Assembly: GCA_016719615.1 (NCBI GenBank)
Contig: JADJYQ010000001.1
Coordinates: 656,501 to 720,500, forward strand
Direction of reading: 5' to 3'
DNA from: Saprospiraceae bacterium
Lineage (GTDB): Bacteria; Bacteroidota; Bacteroidia; Chitinophagales; Saprospiraceae
Length of the DNA: 64,000 nt
The translations under genes and the position numbers were made by a program. Shown piece by piece: positions 53,851-62,451 of the stretch (the stretch's first letter is position 1; each line of letters starts with the position of its first letter). Under the pieces are notes generated by a model. The model did no database searches. It was not told the origin of the DNA and saw only the letters and a list, made by a program, of their open reading frames with translations.

Positions 53851-54708
53851 ATGAAAAAATTATTATTTTTGGTGTTTGGAATTATCACAATAATGCCTTC
53901 TTGCGATAAAAATACCAATCATTTAAATGATTTAACGGACGGCAAACAAATAGATCTTGAAATGAGAAGTAATGATACCATTTATGAAACTTTTTATTAT
54001 GATGGTGTATATTATACTTTGGAATTCGATAGCGAAACTGAAGCTGAAGAAGGTGTTCCATTTAATAGTGAAACCGAAGATGCCCTAAAAGATGCAATTG
54101 GTGAAAATGATATTATGAAGGTATTGACAGATGAACATCCTGACACAATATTTTTATATAACATTCCTGAGACTGAATCAGAACCCGATAGTTCAACTGC
54201 AATGGCGCCTTCAAATGATCCACCATTTGCAACTTTCTATGAACATATTGATTATGGTGGCAACTCATTCGAATTTACAGATTATTCTTACAACAAGCAT
54301 TGGAGAGGAGACTGTGAATTTGAATTTAATATACCAAATTTAGAAAATTGCGCATTAGGGATGTCTAGTAACTGGAATGATAGAATATCATCTTTTAAAA
54401 TGCATCAATCTGGAAGTACAAAAGATTGGATGGAAACAAATATGTTTTGTGGTCCACTAACCCAAGTGGCATTTATCATGTTCAGAAATTCTGGTTATAG
54501 GCAAACCCCAAGTGGCTGTTGGATTGAAATGTGGGTAATGCACCCAAGATGCAATTACGACGACTCCGACTGGGCTGTCCCAAATTTAAAGAAGCAGAAA
54601 TGGGGTTGGCTATTTTGCGCTAACATGAACGATAAAATTTCATCTATTTCAATTGATTTTTGCAGATATTGTTTTGCGGATTGCGCAACTTATATAGATT
54701 GGTGGTAA
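53851..54708 (+). CDS. Lipoprotein with beta/gamma-crystallin-like domain
   Basis: 285 residues with lipobox (MPSCDKN). After an acidic linker the segment FATFYEHIDYGGNSFEFTDYSYNKHW ... LGMSSNWNDRISSFKMHQSG matches the beta/gamma-crystallin Greek-key motif (YEHxxYGG plus WNDxISSxK), which binds Ca2+ in bacterial members. The C-terminal part has six Cys and many Trp (RCNYDDSDWAVPNLKKQKWGWLFCANMNDKISSISIDFC), with a second NDKISSI motif. Exported, probably surface-bound. Confidence 0.75.
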   Translation: MKKLLFLVFGIITIMPSCDKNTNHLNDLTDGKQIDLEMRSNDTIYETFYYDGVYYTLEFDSETEAEEGVPFNSETEDALKDAIGENDIMKVLTDEHPDTIFLYNIPETESEPDSSTAMAPSNDPPFATFYEHIDYGGNSFEFTDYSYNKHWRGDCEFEFNIPNLENCALGMSSNWNDRISSFKMHQSGSTKDWMETNMFCGPLTQVAFIMFRNSGYRQTPSGCWIEMWVMHPRCNYDDSDWAVPNLKKQKWGWLFCANMNDKISSISIDFCRYCFADCATYIDWW

Positions 54709-54720
54709 TTTATTATTAGA

Positions 54721-55335
54721 ATGAAAATTTCAAAGCATCAACTATTCATACATATAAAACTAATTCTATTTGGGGTTATATTCATTAATTCTAGAACCAT
54801 TGGGTATAATCAACTTAGTATAAACACAAAAGTTGGTCTGAATTATGGAACCACTAAAATAAATGTAGAACCTAATTTTAGAGATTCATATGATAACGCA
54901 TTTGGGTTTAGATTCGGTTTAATTTCGCAATATAAAATTAAAAATTTTATATTAGGTACTGGTTGCCTGGTTTCATTTCGGCCAACTTGTGCTAAATATG
55001 CATTTTTTGAAGGAAGATGCGGTACTTTATATTTTAATTTCATCGAAATCCCCATTTCTTTGCATCATACATTTATTAAAAATAAACTTGTATTTGGGTT
55101 AAGTCTAATAAACGGTTTTACTAAACATCCACCTATTCATCTAATTGAGGACAAGGAGTATGAATTAGACTTTGAAGTTCATTTGGGATGGATCATTAAC
55201 CCTCGATTTAATATTGAAATATCATACTTAGTTGGTGGATTAGACCCGCTAAATTCAAACAGAGATACCCATTTGTTTTACGTTGGTAGTTTATCGTTAA
55301 ATTATACTATTTTTAACTTCAAACTAAAACCCTAA
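54721..55335 (+). CDS. Outer-membrane beta-barrel protein (PorT-like), copy 1
   Basis: 204 residues with a hydrophobic start and alternating beta strands of barrel type (KVGLNYGTTKINVEPNF, FGFRFGLISQYKIKNFILGTGCLVSF, YFNFIEIPISLHHTF, IGNPRFNIEISYLVGGL-like NPRFNIEISYLVGGLDPL, YVGSLSLNYTIF). Eight-strand barrels of this size are common in Bacteroidota. Twelve bp after the crystallin-like gene. Related in layout to 55937-56503. Confidence 0.7.
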   Translation: MKISKHQLFIHIKLILFGVIFINSRTIGYNQLSINTKVGLNYGTTKINVEPNFRDSYDNAFGFRFGLISQYKIKNFILGTGCLVSFRPTCAKYAFFEGRCGTLYFNFIEIPISLHHTFIKNKLVFGLSLINGFTKHPPIHLIEDKEYELDFEVHLGWIINPRFNIEISYLVGGLDPLNSNRDTHLFYVGSLSLNYTIFNFKLKP

Positions 55336-55425
55336 ATATAATTGTATATTAATATTTAAATAGGATATCCTACAAAAATAATGTCTAATGAAAATTGATA
55401 ATTGTCCAACATATAATAATATTTT

Positions 55426-55872
55426 ATGAATATTAATTATTTCATTTTTATGCTAATTATAATTTCCGGTTGTTCGAAAGAACAAACTCCTCATAAATTA
55501 AAAATTACCGCTATTGAATTAAATAAATTTATCAATCCAAATGAATTTATACTATGGGATAGTCTTGATGGTCCAGATATATATATATCAATTTATTTAA
55601 ATAAGTCAAAAATATTTACTTCTAACCGAACTGAGAATGAAAATATTTTAGCTTCTCCTATAAATTTCAATCTTGACTCTAATATTATATTTCGCTCAAA
55701 TATTGATGATATTTTTTTAAACGCATATGATGCCGACACAATTATAGATCAGATCATGGAAGAAAACTTGACTCTTACACCTGGTTTTATTAATAAGTCA
55801 CCTTATAGTGAAAGGATAAGTTGTAATTTTTGTATAGGTGAATGGCGGATCACATACGAAATAATTGAGTAA
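55426..55872 (+). CDS. Lipoprotein, C2-like family, second copy
   Basis: 148 residues with lipobox (MLIIISGCSKE). It shares with the 53377 gene LWDSLDGPDIYISIYLNKSKIFTS, INFNLDSNIIF and LNAYDADTIID, followed by an ending with W-R-I/F-x-Y (EWRITYE against TWRFHYV). So the family was duplicated, together with the barrel gene that follows. Function unknown. Confidence 0.75.
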   Translation: MNINYFIFMLIIISGCSKEQTPHKLKITAIELNKFINPNEFILWDSLDGPDIYISIYLNKSKIFTSNRTENENILASPINFNLDSNIIFRSNIDDIFLNAYDADTIIDQIMEENLTLTPGFINKSPYSERISCNFCIGEWRITYEIIE

Positions 55873-55936
55873 CTAATGCAATTTTCAAGATTTGAAAAAT
55901 GATCATTGAAATTTCGATAAATAATCATTAATCATA

Positions 55937-56503
55937 TTGAAGATCCTGATTTTTCTCTTTCTGACAATACAACTGTTTGGTCAGCTGCATTTTAATTTTA
56001 ATCTCGGCATGAATTTGAACATTATTCATGATAAGCTAGTTCCATTTGAGTATAATTTTTCTCCCAGACTACTTTGGAAAGGAGGGCTTCAGATTGAGTA
56101 TTTCATAAACGATGTGAATTCAATTGAGACAGGTTTATATTTATCAGCTCGGGGTTCAAAAGTGGATCCAAGGCTTTTTCGAGTTACATCAAATGTAACT
56201 TATTATCTGTATGAAAATGCTTTATTATATAGAAGATATTTCTATGACAAAAAATTTGGAATTGGCTTAGGAATTTGTAATACTTGGCCTCAGAGTTATG
56301 GAATACATTTGTATGGAGATAAAACATATTATCTTGATTTCATCCTAGGATGTAAATATAGATTAAATAATCGCTTTCAAATTGAATCATCGTTTATCTT
56401 TGGTGACTTGGTTACATTCTTTAATAAAGATGAACTTTTTTATTTTTCAGTTTACAATTTATCTATTTCTATTACACTTGGGAAATGTTTTAAAAGAAGT
56501 TAA
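55937..56503 (+). CDS. Outer-membrane beta-barrel protein (PorT-like), copy 2
   Basis: 188 residues from TTG 55937 with a signal peptide (MKILIFLFLTIQLFGQ). Barrel strands: LHFNFNLGMNLNIIHD, LWKGGLQIEYFINDVNSIETGLYLSARGS, FGIGLGICNTW, YYLDFILGCKYRLNNRFQIESSFIFGDL. No ATG gives the signal peptide, so a TTG start is chosen; an A missing before TTGAAG is also possible. It pairs with the C2-like gene as in the first copy. Confidence 0.65.
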   Translation: MKILIFLFLTIQLFGQLHFNFNLGMNLNIIHDKLVPFEYNFSPRLLWKGGLQIEYFINDVNSIETGLYLSARGSKVDPRLFRVTSNVTYYLYENALLYRRYFYDKKFGIGLGICNTWPQSYGIHLYGDKTYYLDFILGCKYRLNNRFQIESSFIFGDLVTFFNKDELFYFSVYNLSISITLGKCFKRS

Positions 56504-56587
56504 TTCAATTTTGGAAAAACCGGTGAAATTGACAACCCTTGGTCAATTTGTCCGGTTTTTCCGATTTAGCTAAATAAATAACAATTT

Positions 56588-57787
56588 ATGAAACATAAAA
56601 CTTATTCCATTTATTTAAGCTGTGTTTTTTTATTCGCAGCTTGCTCAAGGGATCCGAAGAGTATATTGAAAATGGCATTTATCAAATGTCAGTCTGTAAA
56701 GTGTGGCAATTATGAAATGTCTCTGATTAAAGGAATTGATGGCACTGAGCATCTGTTTAAATGCAAATTTTTAAAAGCAAAGAATGATAGTGTATTTTCT
56801 TCTCATTTTTACTACAAAGAATATCAGGATGGAAAATTGAATAGAGAGGTCATTTATACAGGCCATGAAATTGTGACAATTGAGCCAACAGATAGTACGG
56901 CAACAGTGATGTCAAAAACTAACTGGGATTCGTATTTTAAAGCATATAGTGGTATGTATTCTCTGTATTCTCCATTAACTAATAATTCAAGTTCTCCTCT
57001 TTTAAGTGAAGCCGATTTATCGGAAGCTAAACATATGTTTTATTTCAAAGGAAGCGAATATATTAATAATATTAATTGTTATCATTTTCATGTAATAGAG
57101 ATTCCTGAGATAGATAGTTCGACACCAATTCAAACTCTTAGTCTCGAATATGACTTTTGGATTTCCAAGTCAGATTCAATTCCAATACAATTGTCTTTCA
57201 CTGTGGTAGGAATACATAATATGGATACCATTCGTCAGTATAATAGATATTTACTAAAAAGTTATGACGTAAATACTAATATTGATTCTAGCGCATTTAC
57301 ATTAGAAGCAATTCCCTTTGGATATAAAATTGTTGATTTTTCTCTTGTTAAAGAATTCAAGCCATTACCAAAAGGTACGGCAGCTCCAAATTGGAATCTA
57401 ATCTCTTTATCAAATAAAAAAATATGTTTATATGATTTCAGAAACAAGGTTGTTCTTCTTCACTTCTTTTATAAAGGCTGTTATCCTTGTCTTTTGTCCT
57501 TGCCCAGTTTAAAGGAACTGCATGATAAATTCTACTCAAAAGGTTTAAGAATTATTGGCATTAATCCTATAGATGAAAGTAAAAGTGAGCTTTCTGAATT
57601 TATTAAGAAACACGATATTAATTACTTCATTCTCATGGATTCTGCGAATGTAGCAAGAGACTACAATGTTAATGGCTATCCAACACTATACATTATAGAT
57701 AAACAAGGAAATATTGTTTATACGAATCTGGGCTATGACAAAGATCTAGTTAACACTGTAAGTAAATTAGTATTAGAACATTTATAA
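56588..57787 (+). CDS. TlpA-family thiol-disulfide lipoprotein
   Basis: 399 residues with lipobox (FLFAACSRD). The first 250 residues form a beta-rich domain (MSLIKGIDGTEHLFKCKFLK) of a type found in Bacteroidota before redoxin domains. The C-terminal thioredoxin-like domain reads APNWNLISLSNKKICLYDFRNKVVLLHFFYKGCYPCLLSLPSL with active site CYPC, the cis-Pro GYPTLYIIDKQG and the TlpA insert. It reduces or rearranges disulfides in the periplasm; the Cys-rich exported proteins of this locus are plausible substrates. Confidence 0.88.
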   Translation: MKHKTYSIYLSCVFLFAACSRDPKSILKMAFIKCQSVKCGNYEMSLIKGIDGTEHLFKCKFLKAKNDSVFSSHFYYKEYQDGKLNREVIYTGHEIVTIEPTDSTATVMSKTNWDSYFKAYSGMYSLYSPLTNNSSSPLLSEADLSEAKHMFYFKGSEYINNINCYHFHVIEIPEIDSSTPIQTLSLEYDFWISKSDSIPIQLSFTVVGIHNMDTIRQYNRYLLKSYDVNTNIDSSAFTLEAIPFGYKIVDFSLVKEFKPLPKGTAAPNWNLISLSNKKICLYDFRNKVVLLHFFYKGCYPCLLSLPSLKELHDKFYSKGLRIIGINPIDESKSELSEFIKKHDINYFILMDSANVARDYNVNGYPTLYIIDKQGNIVYTNLGYDKDLVNTVSKLVLEHL

Positions 57788-57906
57788 GCTAAATACAAAT
57801 ATTTGAGTTTAGCAAATTAATATAATGATGCTGCACTAAACGGCATGCTTAGTTTACTTGAATCCTAAGTTTCAAATAAATCTTGAAATTCGAAAGATTG
57901 ATACTA

Positions 57907-58410
57907 TTAATCATTAAGATAAAACCAACTCAATGCAAGCGACAGCGCATCAAAAATCCCCATATTCCTATCTTCACTTACCCATGGTTTCCTTTCCCTT
58001 GGCTTCTTAGGTTCCAGTTCTTTAAATTCCGCAAGAAGGAACTGAGCAATCTCATATTTGGTGACAACTCCGAACCCTTCGAATACATCTCTTACCTGAT
58101 CACGGGAGTACTGTTCAACCGGAAGCTTTACGGATTCTGCATAAGTCATTATTTTCTGTATAAGTCTGCGGGTTCTTTTTCCAGTCCGAGAGGATTTACC
58201 ATCCGGATCGGATAAAACTATTATCGTTGGTCTGAAATAAGAGATTGATTTTTTAATCCGTTCAAGAATTTTTCTGTTTGAAATTGGGTTGATTCTTACT
58301 GATCCGTATTCAATTAATTTTCTAGCGTTTTCCATATAAACAAATCCGAAGCCGTTAGCATTTGGATAAATTGCGTAAACGATTTTAGGTTTTTCACTCT
58401 GTGTTTTCAT
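57907..58410 (-). CDS. RNase H-like fold protein (RuvC/YqgF-like), unknown
   Basis: 167 residues. PKIVYAIYPNANGFGFVYMENARKLIEYGSVRI is the first beta hairpin of an RNase H-like fold, IIVLSDPDGKSSRTGKRTRRLIQKI the second acidic region and EDRNMGIFDALSLALSWF the third with a late Asp, as in RuvC. The usual first catalytic Asp of RuvC (DPG) is replaced in the ANG context, so activity is unsure. Same strand and 6 bp downstream of the XRE regulator, a two-gene unit near the tRNA-Lys island. Confidence 0.55.
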   Translation of the reverse strand: MKTQSEKPKIVYAIYPNANGFGFVYMENARKLIEYGSVRINPISNRKILERIKKSISYFRPTIIVLSDPDGKSSRTGKRTRRLIQKIMTYAESVKLPVEQYSRDQVRDVFEGFGVVTKYEIAQFLLAEFKELEPKKPRERKPWVSEDRNMGIFDALSLALSWFYLND

Positions 58411-58416
58411 AGTATT

Positions 58417-58752
58417 TTATTTTGTTAGTCTTTTAATAGTTTCTTCAAGAAATCTAATTCTTTGGGTGCTCTTTAATGTTATTTGATCTTTTTTTAATTC
58501 TGGAACTAATTGAATTATTCTTTGGATAAGTTTTAATTTAATTATTTGTGATTCCTGCTCGAAAAACGATTCAATTGGAGCATCAAATAAGTGGTGATAA
58601 GTTAGAAGTAATTCGATGGATGGCGCTCGTTGACCTTTCTCATATCTGGATATATTGGAGTAATCCGGTAAATCCAAAATGAAAGCAATATCTTCCTGAA
58701 TTAAACCGGAACGTTTTCTATAGACTTTTAAATAATTTGGTGGTGAAGACAT
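58417..58752 (-). CDS. XRE-family HTH regulator
   Basis: 111 residues with an N-terminal Cro/C1-type helix-turn-helix (LKVYRKRSGLIQEDIAFILDLPDYSNISRYEKGQRAPSIELLLTYHHLF) and a helical tail (LKLIQRIIQLVPELKKDQITLKSTQRIRFLEETIKRL). It probably controls itself and the RNase H-like gene. A perfect palindrome TTGCCAAATTGGCAA at 58839-58853, about 90 bp upstream, is a candidate operator. Confidence 0.88.
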   Translation of the reverse strand: MSSPPNYLKVYRKRSGLIQEDIAFILDLPDYSNISRYEKGQRAPSIELLLTYHHLFDAPIESFFEQESQIIKLKLIQRIIQLVPELKKDQITLKSTQRIRFLEETIKRLTK

Positions 58753-58756
58753 AAAT

Positions 58757-58787
58757 TAAAAAGGGGCACCAGAAATAATTTTTCTGA
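58757..58787 (-). terminator. Rho-independent terminator upstream of the XRE gene
   Basis: On the minus strand GGGCATCAGAAA-AATTA-TTTCTGGTGCCC with a following CTTTTTAAT. It would stop a transcript that comes from 58.8-59.0 kb before it enters the XRE gene. Confidence 0.65.
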
Positions 58788-59030
58788 TGCCCTAAGTTTA
58801 TACTTATAATACTTCCTATCGTAGACAGTATTTGTTGCCAATTTGGCAATTTTTTTCGCCCACGCTCCACGTTTAGTGGTATTGCTATTAAATTGTACGC
58901 ACTCAATTATGGTGGTCTCATTTTGAAGTAGATTAAATTGATAAAATTGGCACCTTCGCACCTTTAGGTACCCATAATCTGCGAAATTTGAAGGGTATCG
59001 CAGATTGCAAACCAACGGTGCCAAGGCACT
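58788..59030 (-). ncRNA. Possible small structured RNA
   Basis: The minus strand between about 59030 and the terminator has hairpin-prone stretches (ATCTGCGA with TCGCAGAT; GGCACC with GGTGCC; the palindrome TTGCCAAATTGGCAA) and ends in a strong terminator. An open frame of 98 codons covers it but overlaps the XRE start and looks non-coding. A small RNA is possible, not shown. Confidence 0.3.
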
Positions 59031-59322
59031 GTCAATTAATTCAATATTAGTAATGAAAATAAATTTAGCTTTCGTCGAAAGTAAATTAGAGTGCTTGCAT
59101 GTCGGTTAATGAAATCTTTACAACCTGACTGCCTTTATTTAATTATACCATAATAAAGTTTTGTGGTCAAAATTTTGTGAAGCGTCATTCAATGTCTTTT
59201 AAAAAATAAACACCTATGTTATAATCAAGATTATGCACAATAGAAGTTTCCATTTTGGCAACATTTCTTCGGGTGCATCTCGTTCAAATGCACTAAATTA
59301 AGATTCAGCTTAATAAACACAT

Positions 59323-59395
59323 GCGCCCATAGCTCAGCTGGTAGAGCACTCGACTCTTAATCGAATGGTCGGAGGTTCGATCCCTCCTGGGCGCA
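59323..59395 (+). tRNA. tRNA-Lys (CUU)
   Basis: 73 bases: acceptor GCGCCCA/TGGGCGC, D-arm GCTC/GAGC with GCTGG, anticodon arm CTCGA-CTCTTAA-TCGAA with anticodon CUU, T-arm GGAGG TTCGATC CCTCC, discriminator A; no encoded CCA. A tyrosine recombinase gene lies 42 bp downstream, so this tRNA is the probable integration site of the island to its right. Confidence 0.95.
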
Positions 59396-59436
59396 CAAAT
59401 AAAAATCCAGACTCCGGTCTGCAATGAAAATGGAGA

Positions 59437-60333
59437 TTATACTAAATCATTTAATGGATGCTTCACCATTTGCCCCCTTAAATGTTCTGCGCTGGCTGAT
59501 AGATATATTGTAGTAGTCTTAATATCCGAATGCCCCATCATTTTTGAGAGAGAATAAATATCACATCCACCTTCAAGCATGAGAGTTGCAAAAGTATGTC
59601 TAAGTTTGTGGACAGAAAAAGCAACACCGGAAGATTTACGCACCTGTTCCACCAATTTTTTTAATCCATTATCTGTAAAGCCGACATTCCCTCGAAGGGA
59701 TGAAAAAAATTCAGGGTTGGTTTTATTCAGTCTTTTTCTTTCATTTTGATATTTCTTTAAACTCTGAGCTAAAGTATAGCTCATTGGCACAATTCTATCT
59801 TTGTTTCCTTTTCCTTGCTTAACAAAAATAGTGAAGTTGTCTGTATCTATGTCAGTGTATTTGAGATTAAGTAATTCCTGTTTTCGTAATCCGGTAAAAA
59901 TGAAAGTTGAAAATATGGCGTGATTACGATATCTGAGAAACTTGTATTCATAGGGGTAATTATAAACCACCTCCAATAACCTTAGTGAAGCTTGTTTATT
60001 TAGTTTTAGAGGCAAGCGCTTTTCCATTTTAGGTTTTTCAACATCAGCGATTGGATTTTTCTGCATATAGCCCTGAGTGATACACCACCGAAAGAATACT
60101 AATAGCGTCTTATGATAAGCGATAAATGTGTTCACCGACCAGTTTCGCTCTGTCCGGCCATGATAAAATAAAGCCCTAACATTTTCATCATTGACTTGAT
60201 TAATCACACTAATGTTTGCAAATTGGCAATAACTCTTTATCACATTTCTATATCTCCGTATTGTATGTTTTGAATACCCACGAATTGATGAAGAATAATC
60301 GCAAAACTTCTGCAACAAAATGTCTATATCCAT
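59437..60333 (-). CDS. Tyrosine recombinase/integrase
   Basis: 298 residues: SAM-like N-terminal core-binding domain (FCDYSSSIRGYSKHTIRRYRNVIKSYCQFANI) and catalytic domain with Arg (TGLRKQELLNLKYTDID), Lys (QGKGNKDRIVPM), HxxR (HKLRHTFATLML), His (MGHSDIKTTTIYL) with the Tyr nucleophile in TTTIYLSAS. Its place directly beside tRNA-Lys suggests site-specific integration of the adjoining defence island. The other end of the element is not in the window. Confidence 0.93.
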   Translation of the reverse strand: MDIDILLQKFCDYSSSIRGYSKHTIRRYRNVIKSYCQFANISVINQVNDENVRALFYHGRTERNWSVNTFIAYHKTLLVFFRWCITQGYMQKNPIADVEKPKMEKRLPLKLNKQASLRLLEVVYNYPYEYKFLRYRNHAIFSTFIFTGLRKQELLNLKYTDIDTDNFTIFVKQGKGNKDRIVPMSYTLAQSLKKYQNERKRLNKTNPEFFSSLRGNVGFTDNGLKKLVEQVRKSSGVAFSVHKLRHTFATLMLEGGCDIYSLSKMMGHSDIKTTTIYLSASAEHLRGQMVKHPLNDLV

Positions 60334-60723
60334 GATCTTTTAATTCAAGCAGATTATTTTTTGAAGTTAAGCCAAGAACCTGTTCACCACGGGAAGTGGT
60401 CGTTTAAAATCGTTAATTTTCCCAAAAAGCCATTTAAATTCAATTATAGTGCTTCTTCTTTGATTCAAATGCGGGGCCACTTCCTTAAGAGGAACATTGG
60501 AGAGGCCTTTTCCAAAATGACGCATATAAAATAAAGATAAAATTGGATTTTGGTGTTTTAAACAGATGCAATAGTGCGACCTGTTTATCACTCAACAACT
60601 TCAATGAATATACTCTGCAATTGCTACTTAATAATTAATAAATTGCTCGACTTGATTGACAGTATAGCAGATTTATTGAAAATTTCAAGTGGTGATCCAA
60701 TTCACAAAATGATACAATCACTG
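60334..60723. other. No convincing gene
   Basis: About 390 bp between the recombinase and the NYN gene. A 74-codon minus-strand frame (60367-60591, GTG start) and a 71-codon plus-strand frame exist, but neither has a recognisable domain or coding context. Confidence 0.4.
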
Positions 60724-61334
60724 CATGAAGCGATTTACTTTTATCGATGTACAAAATACAGAGACGACCGACCACTCTCAAGGTTTTAAAATTCGCAACC
60801 GATCTCGAAAGACTATTTGCCTATCTCAAAGAAAGATGGAATTGCGAAAAAGTGTTTTTCTATCCTGGTATTGAACCCGGTGATGTGGAATGTTCCGGTC
60901 TATTTGATAAGATAACAAACATTGGAGGCATCGTTCGATCGAAATATTACTATGTATATAATAACAGCGATAAGATAGTCAGTGCAAATTGTCCGAAATA
61001 CGACACTGAAATTACCCAGAGAATCAATAATGGTCATACCTGGAAATGTAACTGCGATGTTGAAATGACAATGGAAATTCTTGATCAAGCAAAAGAAAAC
61101 ACAGAACTAATGATATTTACTGGAGATGGCGACTTTGTAATGCTTATTGAAAGTGCTGTGTCAAATGGTTCAAAAGTTACCATTTTTTCCAGTGCTAAGA
61201 AAGTACAAAAAGGCGCTCGCTACTCAACCTCTCGATTATCAACCAAGCTTCGGAAGCTTACTCAAGCCAGTGGGTTACCCGTAAAGTTTATGGAGATTGA
61301 TAACCTTAAGTTTCAGATCAAAAAAAAGGCGTAA
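60724..61334 (+). pseudogene. NYN-domain (LabA/DUF88-like) protein, one frameshift
   Basis: From ATG 60724 the frame reads MKRFTFIDVQNTETTDHSQ, holding the first conserved Asp (FIDVQN). Removing one G of the GG at about 60782 joins it to VLKFATDLERLFAYLKERWNCEKVFFYPGIEPGD ... CDVEMTMEILDQAKENTELMIFTGDGDFVMLIE, with the second and third Asp (TGDGDF). This is a PIN-like NYN nuclease domain of about 200 residues. The single homopolymer break suggests that the gene is intact in the organism. A terminator follows. Confidence 0.8.
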
Positions 61335-61338
61335 AAAG

Positions 61339-61366
61339 GAAAAAGCCGCGAAACGCGACTTTTTCT
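61339..61366 (+). terminator. Rho-independent terminator after NYN gene
   Basis: AAAAAGCCGCG-AAA-CGCGACTTTTT hairpin followed by TCT; stem closes the T-run. Confidence 0.7.
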
Positions 61367-61555
61367 AAGGACTCTATAAGTATAGCAATTACAAATTTGG
61401 TTGTCAACTTCAGTTTTAGATAGTCCTTAAAATCTGGACATATAGGCTTATTATCTTGCTGTAATACAGGTATTTGTAATTATTAAAAAATAATAATCTA
61501 TTTTTTGAACCCTGTGGCTTGCTTTTTTGTTTACTTTTCTGTACACTAGGACTAT

Positions 61556-62200
61556 ATGATGGGTTCATTAAGCGAAAACGACAAAAAGCTATACTTAATC
61601 ATTAGAAACCGCATAGCCAACGGGCTGAAAGCCCCTACCTTAAGGGAGATAATCAAAATTATAGGTAAAAGTTCCCCCAGATCTGGAAAATTGGCTTTGG
61701 AGCGTATCGAAGTTGCTGGATTAATACAAATTCTACCAAATCATGAGATTAGGCTTGCCAACGAATCTTGGTCTGAGAAAAAGTCAATAACGACGGTGGA
61801 AGTTCCTTTGATTGGAGAAATCGCAGCAGGTACACCATTTCTAGCCGAAGAACATATCGAAACATTTATTCCTATAAGTATTGCGCTTGCTCGGCCCAAT
61901 CAGAAATATTTCTTGTTGCGTGTAGTGGGTAATTCTATGAATAATGCTCAAGTAAATGGAGTAACAATTCAGGATAATTGCATTGTTCTTGTGAAGCAGC
62001 AACCAACTGCTGAAAATAACGAGATTGTTGTAGCACTAATTGATGATTCGGCCACTGTTAAGTACTTCGAGAGAAAGGATAACTTAGTTATTCTTCGTCC
62101 AAAGTCAACAGAAGCCAGACATAAACCAATAGTATTAACTGAAAATTGTATTATTCAAGGAGTAGTAGTCGCGGTGCTCCCTGGAGATCTTTATGAATAA
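61556..62200 (+). CDS. LexA-like repressor (S24 family)
   Basis: 214 residues (second ATG at 61559 equally possible). A LexA-type winged helix-turn-helix at the N-terminus (LYLIIRNRIANGLKAPTLREIIKIIGKSSPRSGKLALERIEVAGLIQ) and a peptidase S24 domain with the cleavage site EIAAGTPFLAEE, catalytic Ser in VVGNSMNNA and Lys in SATVKYFER. It is probably inactivated by self-cleavage on RecA-ssDNA. It is not next to the usual SOS genes but to a CBASS operon, so it may be a local repressor of defence genes. A TGTACA sequence lies just upstream. Confidence 0.88.
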   Translation: MMGSLSENDKKLYLIIRNRIANGLKAPTLREIIKIIGKSSPRSGKLALERIEVAGLIQILPNHEIRLANESWSEKKSITTVEVPLIGEIAAGTPFLAEEHIETFIPISIALARPNQKYFLLRVVGNSMNNAQVNGVTIQDNCIVLVKQQPTAENNEIVVALIDDSATVKYFERKDNLVILRPKSTEARHKPIVLTENCIIQGVVVAVLPGDLYE

Positions 62201-62217
62201 CTTTAAACAAGATTGAT

Positions 62218-62451
62218 ATGGCAAAGAAAAACTTTCACAGTGTTCCTTGGGATGGAGATTGGGCGGTAAAAAAAGGAGGAGTTGAGAAACCTATTTCAAT
62301 TCATCACACGCAAGTTGCGTCAGAAGCAAAAACACAAAAGCTTGCAAAACAGAATGAAACTGAAGCCGTGTATCATAATCGGAAAGGTCAGATTAAGGAT
62401 AAAGACAGTTACGGCAACGATCCTTCATCAATAATTGATAAAAAACATTAA
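62218..62451 (+). CDS. DUF2188 domain protein
   Basis: 77 residues: KNFHSVPWDGDWAVKKGGVEKPISIHHTQVASEAKTQKLAKQNETEAVYHNRKGQIKDKDSYGNDP is the DUF2188 pattern (W-x-V-K...A...G.I..K.SYGxDP). No biochemical role is known. It lies between the LexA-like gene (17 bp) and the HNH-SAVED gene (one-base overlap TAATG), so it is part of the defence operon or a passenger in it. Confidence 0.85.
   Translation: MAKKNFHSVPWDGDWAVKKGGVEKPISIHHTQVASEAKTQKLAKQNETEAVYHNRKGQIKDKDSYGNDPSSIIDKKH

Noticed and set aside
57883..58215. 110-codon plus-strand frame opposite the RNase H-like gene
   Set aside because: It lies wholly on the complementary strand of a better supported gene and has no motif.
58728..59024. 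98-codon minus-strand frame as a gene
   Set aside because: It runs through a strong terminator hairpin into the start of the XRE gene and has no domain; the region is better explained as regulatory or RNA.
60367..60591. 74-codon minus-strand frame after the recombinase
   Set aside because: GTG start, no recognised motif, and no coupling to the neighbouring gene; not supported.
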